A stretch of 64,000 nucleotides of DNA from CALMRE01 sp964412895 (GCA_964412895.1 CAYPQK010000001.1:22972-86971); one strand, 5' to 3'; counted from the stretch's first letter, positions 1 through 11,334 are shown. Translations and numbers: made by a program. The notes: a model not told the origin generated them from the letters alone.

Positions 1-270
1 GAGCCGGATGAAGAAAAGCCGGAAGATGCCGATGTCGGGCCGTTCGATGAAGCAGTACCGCCACGCGGTGGTGACGATCAGTTGGGCCGTGAGCGTCACG
101 AGGATGATGAAGATGAACTTGTAGCCGATACTGCCGAGCTGCTGGGTGATGCGGCCCAGATCGGAGGCGCTCACGAACCACCAGATGAGGAAAAAGCCGA
201 GGATGAAGAGCGATATCTTCGCCAGACGGCCGATGATCGCCTTTATTTCGGGTCTATACAGCAATCTCAT
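1..270 (-). CDS. Flippase-like integral membrane protein (LPG synthase TM-region family), N-terminal part
   Basis: The first 90 codons of a minus-strand gene that runs off the window edge. The ATG (268-270) lies inside the end of the upstream glycosyltransferase gene, a 17-nt overlap, so the two are translationally coupled. The fragment has a basic start (MRLLYRPEIK), a hydrophobic segment near residues 17-33 containing FLIWWF, a second near 48-66, and an Arg-bearing stretch (TAWRYCFIE). This pattern matches the start of the lysylphosphatidylglycerol synthase transmembrane-region / AglD-like family (UPF0104). The link to a glycosyltransferase suggests a role in glycolipid or polymer export. 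The family call rests on only 90 residues. Confidence 0.6.
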   Translation of the reverse strand, partial: MRLLYRPEIKAIIGRLAKISLFILGFFLIWWFVSASDLGRITQQLGSIGYKFIFIILVTLTAQLIVTTAWRYCFIERPDIGIFRLFFIRL

Positions 271-1462
271 GCGCCTTCTCCGAGGGGGTGGCGGGGGTGA
301 AACGGCCAGCGATCCGCTCGTAGGAGGAGAACATATCCTCGCAGAGCATGTCCCACTGCTGGCGGTGGGCGTATTGGGCGGCGCGGCGCGCCATCACGGC
401 GGCCTTTTTCGGATCGTCGAGGATCCGCGCTATTTTCTGATGGAAATCGTTCGGGTCCTTGGGCGTCGCGTGGAAACCGGTGACACCGTCCTGCACGATA
501 CCCTTCGGCCCGCCCTGCGCCGCGACCACCGGCGTGAGGCCGGAGGCCATCGCCTCGAGGACGACATTGCCGAAGGTCTCGGTTATCGACGGGAAGATGA
601 AGACATCGCTCGATGCATATACTTTCGCCAGTTCCTTCTTCACCAGTTTGCCGGTGAACACCGCGTCGGGCATGAGCCGCTCGAGTTCGCGCCGCCGCGG
701 CCCGTCGCCGGTGACGACGAAGCGGACATCGGGATGCGATTCGGTCAGCAGTTCATAGACCCCGGCGAGCGTCTTCAACTCTTTTTCCCACACCAGACGG
801 CTGACGAACAGCACCCGCCGCGTCCCCGCGCCGCAGAGTTTGTCCATAAAGACCGGGTCGCGGTTGTCGGGGCTGAACAGCGTCGTATCGATGCCGCGTC
901 CCCAGATGACCATCCGGCGCCGCTCGATACCGCAGTCGAGCAGTTCATCCATGATGCTCTCGGTCGGCACATAGACCAGATCGCACTTGTTGTAGAACCA
1001 GTTCATGTAGCGCCGGCCGCCGCGGTCGAGGAGGCGGGAAAAGAGCGGCAGGTAGCGGAAATAGTATTCGATGTAACTGATAAAGTGGGTGTGGTAGGTG
1101 GCGAGCACCGGTATCCCCTGCTCCTGACCGTAGGAGAGGGCGTAGTTGCCAAGCGTGAAAGGGGTGGTCAGGTGGATGATGTCGGGCTGGAATTCGTCGA
1201 GCGCGTCGCGGAGCTGGCTGTTGAAGAAGGGTATCGAGATCGGATAGTCGGGGTTGGTCGGGAAGGCGATCTTCGGGACGACGACGACCGGGAAGGGGAG
1301 TTTGACATTCTCGCTGGGCGGATAGCTCGTGACGAAGAGATATTCGAACCGGTCCTTGGGGATGCGGTCGATGATCTGGTAGAGGGTGTTGGTGACGCCG
1401 TCGAGATGTTCCTTGAGCACTTCGCTGAAAAGCGCTATTTTTATCGGCCGTTTATCGGTCAC
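254..1462 (-). CDS. Glycosyltransferase family 4 (MgtA/SQD2-like)
   Basis: A GT-B fold glycosyltransferase. It opens with KIALFSEVLKEHLDGVTNTL, the N-terminal Rossmann strand with the acceptor-side loop of GT4 enzymes. YHTHFISYI follows in the middle. The C-terminal half has FVSRLVWEKELKTLA, then VFIFPSITETFGNVVLEAMA, the E-x7-E donor-nucleotide motif. Members transfer sugars to diacylglycerol or polyprenyl lipids at the inner membrane face; the substrate cannot be read here. An upstream ATG at 1576 exists, but a GTG at 1462 has a clear AAGGAAGGAG ribosome site 10 nt before it and starts just before the conserved fold, so I prefer it (402 aa). The 3' end overlaps the flippase-like gene. Confidence 0.85.
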   Translation of the reverse strand: MTDKRPIKIALFSEVLKEHLDGVTNTLYQIIDRIPKDRFEYLFVTSYPPSENVKLPFPVVVVPKIAFPTNPDYPISIPFFNSQLRDALDEFQPDIIHLTTPFTLGNYALSYGQEQGIPVLATYHTHFISYIEYYFRYLPLFSRLLDRGGRRYMNWFYNKCDLVYVPTESIMDELLDCGIERRRMVIWGRGIDTTLFSPDNRDPVFMDKLCGAGTRRVLFVSRLVWEKELKTLAGVYELLTESHPDVRFVVTGDGPRRRELERLMPDAVFTGKLVKKELAKVYASSDVFIFPSITETFGNVVLEAMASGLTPVVAAQGGPKGIVQDGVTGFHATPKDPNDFHQKIARILDDPKKAAVMARRAAQYAHRQQWDMLCEDMFSSYERIAGRFTPATPSEKAHEIAV

Positions 1463-1707
1463 CGGAACTCGACTCCTTCCTTTAATTAAAAAAGGCCGCG
1501 TGTAGAAGCAAAGGATGTGCCGGAGATAACCCACTGAAATTATGTATAAGTGTCGCGGAGTCGGCGTAAAGGCCATTTACGCTGACGCCCAGCCGCCGTA
1601 AAGAATGTTTACATGAGTGACTGCCGCCTCAAACAGAAAAACGAACAGGAAGTTGAGCCAAAAGTAAACAGGAACGGAGAGCGCCCCCGGATACCTTAAG
1701 AACAAAC

Positions 1708-1733
1708 CCGCGAAGAGCGCGGCCGTTTTTTTT
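1708..1733 (+). terminator. Hairpin plus T-run upstream of the rplM promoter
   Basis: CCGCG-AAGAG-CGCGG forms a 5-bp stem with a 5-nt loop, followed by CCG and eight T residues, so it reads as a weak plus-strand intrinsic terminator. No plus-strand gene lies upstream: the 338-base gap 1463-1800 holds only this hairpin and the rplM promoter. It may end an unannotated small transcript or insulate rplM from antisense reading of the glycosyltransferase region. Confidence 0.4.
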
Positions 1734-1734
1734 C

Positions 1735-1762
1735 TTGACAACGGGCACTTCGTCGGTACTAT
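1735..1762 (+). promoter_or_regulatory. Sigma70-type promoter of rplM-rpsI
   Basis: TTGACA (1735-1740), a 16-nt spacer and TACTAT (1757-1762), with the rplM ATG 38 nt after the -10. A perfect -35 fits a strongly expressed ribosomal operon. Confidence 0.8.
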
Positions 1763-1800
1763 CACTCCGTTTTTTCGATAACTTGAGATTAGGTTAGACG

Positions 1801-2232
1801 ATGGACATTACACGAAGCTTCAGAAAAGAGGACGCGCAGCACAAATGGTACGAGATCGATGCCACCGGCAAAACTCTCGGCAGATTGGCTACCCGCGTCG
1901 CGATCATCCTTCGCGGAAAGGATAAACCGTACTTCACCCCCCATGTGGACTGCGGCGATTATGTGATCATCACCAACGCCGACAAGATAGTGCTTACCGG
2001 CGCCAAATGGGATGACAAGATCTACTACAGCTACACCGGCTATCAGGGCGGCATGAAGGCGCGCAACGCGAAAGAGATGCAAACGCGCCGTCCCGACTTC
2101 CTCGTGATGCACGCGATCAAGGGGATGCTGCCGAAGAACAAACTGGGCCGCGCGGTCATCCAGAAACTCAAGGTTTACACGACCGCCGAACATCCGCACG
2201 AGGCGCAGTCGCCCGTGAAACTTGAGATCTAA
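1801..2232 (+). CDS. rplM: 50S ribosomal protein L13
   Basis: Ribosomal protein uL13 of the large subunit, an early assembly protein that binds 23S rRNA. The 143-aa length is normal for bacteria. Family landmarks are visible in order: WYEIDATGKTLGRLAT near the N-terminus, LRGKDKPYFTPHVDCGDYV, then MHAIKGMLPKNKLGR near residue 110 and a C-terminal HPHEAQ. It is the first gene after a strong promoter and is followed 17 nt later by rpsI, the usual bacterial rplM-rpsI operon. Confidence 0.98.
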   Translation: MDITRSFRKEDAQHKWYEIDATGKTLGRLATRVAIILRGKDKPYFTPHVDCGDYVIITNADKIVLTGAKWDDKIYYSYTGYQGGMKARNAKEMQTRRPDFLVMHAIKGMLPKNKLGRAVIQKLKVYTTAEHPHEAQSPVKLEI

Positions 2233-2249
2233 CGAAAGGAGCATACGGA

Positions 2250-2636
2250 ATGGAACAGTGGTACGCGACCGGTAAACGGAAGACGGCTATCGCCCGGGTG
2301 TTCCTGCGCCCCGGCAACGGCGAGATGACGGTCAACGGCAAACAGCTTAAAGATCACTTCATGACCGACGGCAATGTGATCAAGGTCCACGCCCCCTTCA
2401 AGGTGACCGGGACCGAGAATCGCTTCAATGTCCTCGCGACGGTCTCCGGCGGCGGCATTGCGGCGCAGGCCGAAGCGATGCGTCACGGCATCAGCCGCGC
2501 GCTGTGCGATTATAATAAGGAATTGCGGCCCCCGCTCAAGAAAGAGGGCTTCATCCGCCGCGATTCGCGCATGAAAGAGCGTAAGAAATACGGTCTTAAG
2601 AGCGCCCGCGCCCGCTTCCAGTTCAGCAAGCGCTAG
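2250..2636 (+). CDS. rpsI: 30S ribosomal protein S9
   Basis: Ribosomal protein uS9 of the small subunit; its C-terminal tail reaches the P-site tRNA. The 128-aa protein begins with YATGKRKTAIARVFL, has GGGIAAQAEAMRHGISRAL in the middle and ends in the basic tail SARARFQFSKR, all diagnostic. A good AAGGAG ribosome site precedes the ATG. It is cotranscribed with rplM and followed by an intrinsic terminator. Confidence 0.98.
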   Translation: MEQWYATGKRKTAIARVFLRPGNGEMTVNGKQLKDHFMTDGNVIKVHAPFKVTGTENRFNVLATVSGGGIAAQAEAMRHGISRALCDYNKELRPPLKKEGFIRRDSRMKERKKYGLKSARARFQFSKR

Positions 2637-2674
2637 ACCCGGGTCCTTATACCGAGATGTCGATAGTTTCTTCG

Positions 2675-2712
2675 TCCCCCTCGTCCCTTTGTGCGGCGGG
2701 GGGGATTTTTTT
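2675..2712 (+). terminator. Intrinsic terminator after rplM-rpsI
   Basis: An 11-bp stem (2675-2685 with 2695-2705, two G-U pairs) encloses a 9-nt loop and is followed by seven T residues (2706-2712). It ends only 19 nt before metK, so metK is either expressed by read-through or from an internal promoter I cannot identify. Confidence 0.75.
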
Positions 2713-2731
2713 CTTTTAGGAGGGACACGCC

Positions 2732-3892
<1,161 letters not shown>

Positions 3893-3916
3893 GTATCCGG
3901 GAACGGGAGGTGTCGG

Positions 3917-4648
3917 ATGCGCGGACTGTTCGTGACGGCGACCGACACCGGCGTCGGCAAGACATTTGTTTCGACGATACTCACCCGCGGCCTCATTTCC
4001 CGCAACCTTCCCGCCATTCATTTTAAGCCGGTACAATCGGGTCTCATCACCGTGAATGGTACCGAATATCCGGCCGATCTCGCCTTTTCGTGGAGCCTCA
4101 TCGACCCCGAGGGCGACCTCGCCGCCTACTGCGCAAAACGGTCGCTCTTCGCCTTCCGGACGCCGGTATCGCCCGACTTTGCCGCCGAGAAAGAGGGAAA
4201 GAGCATCGATCCGGCCGCCATCGTGGCGCGGGCGAACGAGTTGGCGAAGGAGCATCTCCTCATCACCGAGGGGGCGGGCGGCGTCGCGGTGCCGCTGGCG
4301 CCGAACTATCTCATGGCCGATCTCATCGCCGACCTCGGCCAACCGGCGCTCATCGTGGCGCGGCCGGGACTCGGGACGCTCAACCATACCTATCTGACGG
4401 TCGATCATCTGCGGCGGCGCGGCATCAGTATCGCCGGCATCGTTGTTTCGGGTTATGACGCCGGGGATATATCGGCCGAACGGAACCTCCGGATGCTCGT
4501 GGAGATGAATGACCTGCCGCTCATCGGCATCCTGCCGCGCATCCTCGGACTCGATACCGAACGGCCCGGTTGGATCACCCCCGAAGCGGCCGACGCCCTA
4601 CAGGAACGGTTCGACTGGCGGCGGATACTTGCGGCGGCGGGCGCATGA
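3917..4648 (+). CDS. bioD: Dethiobiotin synthetase
   Basis: ATP-dependent ring closure of 7,8-diaminopelargonate with CO2 to dethiobiotin, the penultimate step of biotin synthesis. The protein (243 aa) opens with LFVTATDTGVGKTFVST, the modified P-loop of this family, then HFKPVQSG with the substrate-binding Lys and VQSG motif, and LLITEGAGGVAVPL with the Mg-binding Glu loop. It starts after a GGGAGG site. Its stop overlaps the bioF start in ATGA, so the two genes are translated together. The other biotin genes are not in the window. Confidence 0.95.
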   Translation: MRGLFVTATDTGVGKTFVSTILTRGLISRNLPAIHFKPVQSGLITVNGTEYPADLAFSWSLIDPEGDLAAYCAKRSLFAFRTPVSPDFAAEKEGKSIDPAAIVARANELAKEHLLITEGAGGVAVPLAPNYLMADLIADLGQPALIVARPGLGTLNHTYLTVDHLRRRGISIAGIVVSGYDAGDISAERNLRMLVEMNDLPLIGILPRILGLDTERPGWITPEAADALQERFDWRRILAAAGA

Positions 4649-5778
4649 ACGACTTCATAAAAAAAGAACTTGAAAAGCTGGCGGCGGCGGGACTCACGCG
4701 GACCCTGCGCGAGTTCATACCCGCTGGATCGGCCCTGCGCGGCATGCTTAATGGACGGCGGGTTGTCAATTTCTCCTCCAATTCCTACCTTGGGCTCGAC
4801 AGTCATCCGGCGCTCAAAAAGGCGGCGATCGCGGCGCTTGAGAAGTGGCCGGTCGGCGCACCGGCGTCACGGCTCATCACCGGTACCGGGCCGTGGGTGA
4901 GCGAACTGGAAGAGAAGACCGCCGCGTGGAAAAAACGCGAGGCGGCACTCTATTTCGGGTCGGGCTACGGTGCCAATGTCGGCATCATCGCGGCGCTCGC
5001 CGACCGCGACACCGATCTGTTCCTCGACAAACTCGATCACGCCTCCATCGTCGACGGCGCGGTGCTGTCGCGGGCGAAACTACAGCGCTACCGTCACAAC
5101 GATACTCATGACCTTGAACGGCTTCTTTCCCGCTCGACCGCCGCGCGGAAACTGGTGGTCACCGATACGATCTTCAGCATGGACGGCGACATTGCGCCGC
5201 TCGAAGATATCGTCGCGCTCTGCAAAAAACATGACGCCCTCCTCATCGTTGACGAGGCGCATGCCGGCGGCGTGTATGGAAAAACCGGCGCCGGAATGAT
5301 GGAAGAGCGGGGGCTTGCGGGGACGGCGTTCATCGACATGGGGACCTTCTCAAAAGCGCTTGGCGTTTCGGGTGGTTATGTCGCCGGCGACCGCGCCGTG
5401 ATAGAGTATCTGGTGAACCGTGCCCGCAGTTTCATCTTTACCACCGCTACCTCGCCGATGGTCTGCGCCGCGGCGTCGGCCGCGATCGATATCGTCGGGT
5501 CGGACGAAGGGGCGCAACTCCGCGAGCGGCTTCAGCACCATATCGCGACGCTCCGCACGGTCATCCCGGCCGCCACCACGCAGATAGCGCCGCTTATTAC
5601 CGGCGATATCCCCGCGACGATGGCGCGTTACGAACAATTTCTGGACAGGGGGCTTCTCGCCCTGCCGGTGCGGCCGCCGACGGTGCCGCCGGGGACCAGC
5701 CGCCTGCGCATATCGCTTTCGGCGGGACATACCGACGCAGAGATCTCGCTACTTATCGAGGCATTAAAAGAAAATTAA
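4645..5778 (+). CDS. bioF: 8-amino-7-oxononanoate synthase
   Basis: A PLP enzyme of the alpha-oxoamine synthase family that condenses pimeloyl thioester with alanine. It has 377 aa. Visible motifs are NFSSNSYLGLDSHP, TGTGPWVSELEEK, LFLDKLDHASIVDG with the His stacking on PLP, VDEAHAGGVYG with the Asp and His of the PLP site, and MGTFSKALGVSGG with the Schiff-base Lys237. I chose the ATG at 4645 because it overlaps the bioD stop by 4 nt and begins just before the fold; an earlier in-frame start would lie inside bioD. Confidence 0.95.
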   Translation: MNDFIKKELEKLAAAGLTRTLREFIPAGSALRGMLNGRRVVNFSSNSYLGLDSHPALKKAAIAALEKWPVGAPASRLITGTGPWVSELEEKTAAWKKREAALYFGSGYGANVGIIAALADRDTDLFLDKLDHASIVDGAVLSRAKLQRYRHNDTHDLERLLSRSTAARKLVVTDTIFSMDGDIAPLEDIVALCKKHDALLIVDEAHAGGVYGKTGAGMMEERGLAGTAFIDMGTFSKALGVSGGYVAGDRAVIEYLVNRARSFIFTTATSPMVCAAASAAIDIVGSDEGAQLRERLQHHIATLRTVIPAATTQIAPLITGDIPATMARYEQFLDRGLLALPVRPPTVPPGTSRLRISLSAGHTDAEISLLIEALKEN

Positions 5779-5786
5779 AGAGAAAA

Positions 5787-5800
5787 GCCCGGAATAGGGC
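5787..5800 (-). terminator. Weak hairpin after the Cys-rich lipoprotein gene
   Basis: On the minus strand GCCC-TATTCC-GGGC is followed by TTTTCTCTTT, a 4-bp stem and a broken U tract. It lies just beyond the stop of the minus-strand lipoprotein gene and could serve as a weak terminator. Confidence 0.4.
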
Positions 5801-5806
5801 GATGGG

Positions 5807-6916
5807 TCAGGTGCACTCGTAGCCGGTCGGACAGGCGCCGAAGTTGTCGGCGTTCTGGCCGTTGTCGTTGTCGCAACCGGACCAGTCGGTCCAGTGGCAA
5901 GTGTTTTCGTCGCAGTAGCGGATGCGGTATTCGGTGCCGGGATCGCAGCCTCCGCCGCCGCTGCCGGTGCAGTACTGCGCGTTGCTGTCGGTCTCGCACT
6001 CTTCCCCTTCGGTATCATCGATATTGCCGTCGCCGCAGTAGGGGGCCATGCCGTCGGCACAGCCGGTGTTGCAGTGGCCGTAGGTGCCGTCGTTGACCGT
6101 GTCGTCGCAGTCCTCGCCCTCTTGGTCGTCGACCGTGCCGTCGCCGCAGTAGGGGCCCATGCCGGAGGCACAGCCGGGGTTGCAGTAGCCGTAGGTGCCG
6201 TCGTTGACCGTGTCGTCGCAGTCTTCGCCCGCTTCGGTGTCGATATTGCCGTCGCCGCAGATGGGGCCGGGACCCTGACAGTCGATGGCACAGTAGCCGT
6301 AGGTGCCGTTGAGGATGACGCCGTCGTCGCAGTCCTCATAGCCGGTGTCGGTGTTACTGTCGCCGCAGCGCGGGCCGGGTCCGGTGCAGATGGCGTTGCA
6401 ATGACCGTAGGTGCCGTTGAGCGTCTCGCCGTCGTCGCACGCTTCGGTCCCGTTGATCGTACCGTCGCCGCAGAAAGCGATAACGATGTCGTTGTCGGGC
6501 GTTATGGTGCCGTCGTCGGTGACGATGCCGTCATCGGTCGGCGTTTCGTCGGTGTCGGTCGTGGCATCGGGTTCGATCGTGTCGTCGTCGGAGGGGAGGA
6601 TGTCATCGTCGGTATCGTCGGGCTGGACGATGTCGTCGTCGGGCGTTATGGTGTGGTCGTCGGTCACCGGCTTGTCCGATTCGACGGGCGGCGTATCCTT
6701 GTCGAGGCCGTCGCCGTCGCCGGTATCGTCGGCGTCGGTCGCGGTATCGGTCACGGGGTCGTCGATGAGCGGATCGTCGATCAGAAGCTCGTCGGAATCG
6801 TCGAGCAGGTCGGAGTCGCCCGGCACGGCATCTTTATCGCTCGGGACGATATTGTGGGTGTTCTCACTGCACGCGAACGCCGCGAAACAAAGCGACACAA
6901 GGATGAACCACTTCAT
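5807..6916 (-). CDS. Surface lipoprotein with acidic linker and five DUF4215-like Cys-rich repeats
   Basis: A predicted lipoprotein of 369 aa. The ATG at 6916 has GGGGAG 7 nt upstream and is followed by a signal peptide with lipobox FAAFAC. After the Cys comes about 120 residues of Asp-rich linker (units such as DDDTIEPD, TDDGTITPD). Then come five repeats built on CGDGx(2)D/NGxExCDDG and NGTYGxC, the pattern of DUF4215 / Myxo_disulf_rpt repeats, which form disulfides outside the cell. The C-terminal part has further Cys (CENTCHWTDWSGCDND). No enzymatic motif is visible; binding or structural function is an inference. The gene is divergent from 7077-9296. Confidence 0.8.
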   Translation of the reverse strand: MKWFILVSLCFAAFACSENTHNIVPSDKDAVPGDSDLLDDSDELLIDDPLIDDPVTDTATDADDTGDGDGLDKDTPPVESDKPVTDDHTITPDDDIVQPDDTDDDILPSDDDTIEPDATTDTDETPTDDGIVTDDGTITPDNDIVIAFCGDGTINGTEACDDGETLNGTYGHCNAICTGPGPRCGDSNTDTGYEDCDDGVILNGTYGYCAIDCQGPGPICGDGNIDTEAGEDCDDTVNDGTYGYCNPGCASGMGPYCGDGTVDDQEGEDCDDTVNDGTYGHCNTGCADGMAPYCGDGNIDDTEGEECETDSNAQYCTGSGGGGCDPGTEYRIRYCDENTCHWTDWSGCDNDNGQNADNFGACPTGYECT

Positions 6917-6950
6917 GAAATTCTCCCCTATACATACCAATTACCAGTCG

Positions 6951-6979
6951 AGTATGCATCCGATTCTCCCTGAAATCAA
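6951..6979 (-). promoter_or_regulatory. Predicted promoter of the minus-strand lipoprotein
   Basis: On the minus strand TTGATT (6974-6979), a 17-nt spacer and CATACT (6951-6956). Two mismatches in the -35 and one in the -10 make this moderate. Confidence 0.45.
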
Positions 6980-7002
6980 GTGTTTTTTCTTTGCCGGTCG
7001 AT

Positions 7003-7031
7003 TTGACAGATGCCTCGTTTTTTATTAGACT
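7003..7031 (+). promoter_or_regulatory. Predicted promoter of the Cys-rich CGCSVVF protein
   Basis: TTGACA (7003-7008), a 17-nt spacer and TAGACT (7026-7031), with the chosen ATG about 45 nt after the -10. Confidence 0.6.
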
Positions 7032-7076
7032 CACTCCATTCTATGGTTTTTTTACCAAACGAGGGGGAGAATGATC

Positions 7077-9296
7077 ATGAAGAAGATGTTGTTTGTGTGT
7101 CTTTTCGTCGGCTTGATGCCGTGCCTGTTGAGCGCCTTACCGCAGTTGTCTGTCACCAAGAGCGGCAGCGGCGCCGGCGTGGTGACCGACGATGGCGGAG
7201 TCATCGATTGTGGCGACACCTGCTCGTCCGGTTATGCCGCCGATACGGTGGTGACGCTCGCCGCCGCCGCCGCCACCGGCAGTCATTTCGTCGAATGGAC
7301 CGGCGCCTGCACCGGTTTCGGCGCCTGCGTGGTGACGATGGACGCGGACAAGACGGTCAATGCGAAGTTCGACTGCGATAACGGTACCATCAACCCGCTC
7401 GATGGTCTCTGCGGACTCAACGGCCGCGGCGATCACTACGAAGAATGCATTGAAGGCGCGTGGGAGGAGCAGTGCGACGATCCCGATACCTGCACCAGCG
7501 GCGCTACCCAGTGCGACGGCAGCAATAACTATAATCTCTGCGAAATGCAGTTGGATACCGGCAACTACGACTGGACCGTCGTCTCCTGCACCGACGAACA
7601 TGACTGTACCGTCGATTCGTGCGACGACACGCTCGGCTGTGTCAACGCTCTTGCCGACACCGACACCGTCTGCGCTCCGGCCGCCGGGGTGTGCGATGCG
7701 GTCGAATACTGTGACGGCACCCATCCCGACTGTGTGTTCGATCTGAAACTGACCATAGAATGCAACGCCAAGGTCGGCGACTGCGATGTGGCCGAGAATT
7801 GCGACGGCATCGAGAACGACTGTCCGATCGACGGGGTCGCCGGCAATACCGTCGTCTGCCGTGACGCCGACGGTGATTGCGATGCGGTCGAAAAATGCAC
7901 CGGCTCGTCGAAATCATGTCCCGGTGACGGCGTGAAGGGTTCCGACATCGTCTGCCGCCCGATAGCCGGCGTCTGCGATGTGGCCGACAACTGCGACGGG
8001 ATGAACAAGAGTTGTCCTACCGACGAATTCGCGGCCAACACCGTTCCCTGCCGCACCGCCGACGGAGAATGCGATGTCGCCGAGAACTGTCCCGGCAACG
8101 CCGCCGCCTGTCCCGTTGACGAATTCGTCGCGATCGACACCCCGTGCGGAAGCGGCGTGGATGTGGTCTGTAACCGTGCCGACACCTGCGACGGCGAAGG
8201 GACCTGTCAGCCCAACTATTCAGACATTGAGACCATCTGCCACGTATCCACCGGCATTTGTGATCCGGCCGAGACCTGTGACGGCGCCGGGAATTGTCCG
8301 GTCGATCTCCTTGCCGGTACCGACACCGTCTGCCGCTCCGCCGTCGATGTGTGCGATGCCGACGAGGTCTGCGACGGCGCGAATGTCGACTGTCCCGCCG
8401 AGGATTACACCGCGGTCAACGGAGACGAGTGTGTCGATGGCTACGATTACACCGACACCGAGACCTGTGCCGACGGCGTCTGTTCCGGTGCCGAAGTGGT
8501 CGGTTCCTGCGCGGCGGCCTACACCGTGACGACGCTCCCCTACACGCTGGAGAGCACCACCATCGGCCGTCCGAGCCACATCGACACCTATGGCCTCAAC
8601 TGCCCGCTGTCGAGCGCGCCGCTGGGTGACGCGGTCCTCAATGTTGCGATGGATTCGTCGAAGGATTACACCATCTCCATCACCCGCACCGGCGGCTGGA
8701 CCGGCTTCATCGCCGTTATCCCGATGTGCACCGAATTCTTCACCAACACCACCTGTCTGAACTCGAACTCCGCCGCCGATTCGTTCACCTACTCGCCCGC
8801 CATCAGCGGGAACGCCACCATCGTCGTTGAATCGAACAGCGCCGAGGGCGACTTCACCCTCACCATCGAAGAGGTCGAGGTCATCGTCCCCGACGATACG
8901 CCGATCACCGACGACGACACCATCCTGACCGACGAGATAGCCACCGACGACATCGTGACCGATGATGTGGTGACCGACGATATCGTGACCGATGAAATAC
9001 TGTCCGACGAAGCGGGCGACGATGGCGATTTCCTTCCGGGTGAGTTTGACGAGCCGGTCACCGACGACGGCACGGTGCAGGACACAGACACGGTCGTCGC
9101 CGACAACCAGACCGACACTGACACCGTCGTGACCGACACCAAGCCCGATACCGACACCACGGTCACCGACAACGAGACACCGGACGAGGCGAGTGACGCG
9201 CTCCTCGGCGATGAAGACAATATCACCACCGACACGACCGGCACCGATACCGACAAACCGGGCGACGATGGTTGCGGCTGTAGCGTGGTGTTCTAA
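7077..9296 (+). CDS. Cys-rich repeat surface protein with PPC-like domain, acidic linker and C-terminal CGCSVVF
   Basis: A secreted protein of about 739 aa. GAGGGGGA lies 8 nt before the ATG at 7077, preferred over an ATG 6 nt earlier. The signal peptide has no lipobox. Order: a bacterial repeat domain (GSGAGVVTDDGGVIDCGDTC ... FVEWTGACTGFGAC, about residues 25-100); about ten disintegrin-like repeats of type GxCDVAExCDGx(4)CP (about 185-460); a beta-rich domain resembling pre-peptidase C-terminal domains (about 475-600); an acidic Thr/Asp linker (units TDDIVTDD, TDTDTVV); and the last residues DDGCGCSVVF. It shares the whole C-terminal architecture with 57710-60738. I infer an extracellular adhesin or structural protein. 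The terminal Cys pair may mark anchoring. Confidence 0.8.
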   Translation: MKKMLFVCLFVGLMPCLLSALPQLSVTKSGSGAGVVTDDGGVIDCGDTCSSGYAADTVVTLAAAAATGSHFVEWTGACTGFGACVVTMDADKTVNAKFDCDNGTINPLDGLCGLNGRGDHYEECIEGAWEEQCDDPDTCTSGATQCDGSNNYNLCEMQLDTGNYDWTVVSCTDEHDCTVDSCDDTLGCVNALADTDTVCAPAAGVCDAVEYCDGTHPDCVFDLKLTIECNAKVGDCDVAENCDGIENDCPIDGVAGNTVVCRDADGDCDAVEKCTGSSKSCPGDGVKGSDIVCRPIAGVCDVADNCDGMNKSCPTDEFAANTVPCRTADGECDVAENCPGNAAACPVDEFVAIDTPCGSGVDVVCNRADTCDGEGTCQPNYSDIETICHVSTGICDPAETCDGAGNCPVDLLAGTDTVCRSAVDVCDADEVCDGANVDCPAEDYTAVNGDECVDGYDYTDTETCADGVCSGAEVVGSCAAAYTVTTLPYTLESTTIGRPSHIDTYGLNCPLSSAPLGDAVLNVAMDSSKDYTISITRTGGWTGFIAVIPMCTEFFTNTTCLNSNSAADSFTYSPAISGNATIVVESNSAEGDFTLTIEEVEVIVPDDTPITDDDTILTDEIATDDIVTDDVVTDDIVTDEILSDEAGDDGDFLPGEFDEPVTDDGTVQDTDTVVADNQTDTDTVVTDTKPDTDTTVTDNETPDEASDALLGDEDNITTDTTGTDTDKPGDDGCGCSVVF

Positions 9297-9319
9297 TTAT
9301 TCCCGGAAGCTCTGCTGAT

Positions 9320-9350
9320 AAAAAAAACGGCCCCTCGGGTGAGGGGCCGT
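9320..9350 (-). terminator. Intrinsic terminator of groES-groEL
   Basis: A perfect 10-bp stem (9327-9336 with 9341-9350) around a 4-nt loop. Read on the minus strand it is followed by seven T residues (complement of 9320-9326), 26 nt beyond the groEL stop. It may also act weakly for the converging plus-strand gene. Confidence 0.85.
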
Positions 9351-9375
9351 AGCATGGACAAAGCCTAAGTTTTGA

Positions 9376-11028
<1,653 letters not shown>

Positions 11029-11043
11029 AGTTCAACTCCCTTA

Positions 11044-11334
11044 TTATTTAGAAACTATCGCCAGCACATCCTCTTCGCGGAGGATAAGGTGCTCTTCGCC
11101 TTCGATCTTGATGTCGGTGCCGCCGTACTTGCTGAACAGTATCCGGTCGCCCTTCTTCACTTCCATCTTCATCCGCTCGCCGCTGTCCAGCATCTTGCCG
11201 GGACCGACCGCGACCACTTCACCCTCGACCGGTTTCTCTTTCGCCGTGTCGGGAATGATGATGCCGCCTTTGGTCATGGTCTCGCTCTCAAGCCGCCGCA
11301 CGATGATGCGGTCATTCAGGGGTCTCAGTTTCAT
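11044..11334 (-). CDS. groES: Co-chaperonin GroES
   Basis: The 10-kDa lid of the GroEL chamber, 96 aa. It has the N-terminal LRPLNDRIIVRR, the mobile loop region ETMTKGGIIIPDTAKEKP that touches GroEL, and the C-terminal LILREEDVLAIV. It is the first gene of the operon, 40 nt downstream of the CIRCE operator. Confidence 0.99.
   Translation of the reverse strand: MKLRPLNDRIIVRRLESETMTKGGIIIPDTAKEKPVEGEVVAVGPGKMLDSGERMKMEVKKGDRILFSKYGGTDIKIEGEEHLILREEDVLAIVSK

Noticed and set aside
2637..2731. Possible SAM riboswitch before metK
   Set aside because: Only 95 bases separate rpsI and metK and they contain an intrinsic terminator; no riboswitch core is visible.
7077..7150. Lipobox in the Cys-rich protein (LMPC in the signal peptide)
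   Set aside because: Pro before Cys does not fit the lipobox, and a normal signal peptidase I site follows (LLSA-L).
9261..9293. MYXO-CTERM sorting signal
   Set aside because: The GCGC core fits, but the protein ends four residues later with no membrane helix or basic tail.
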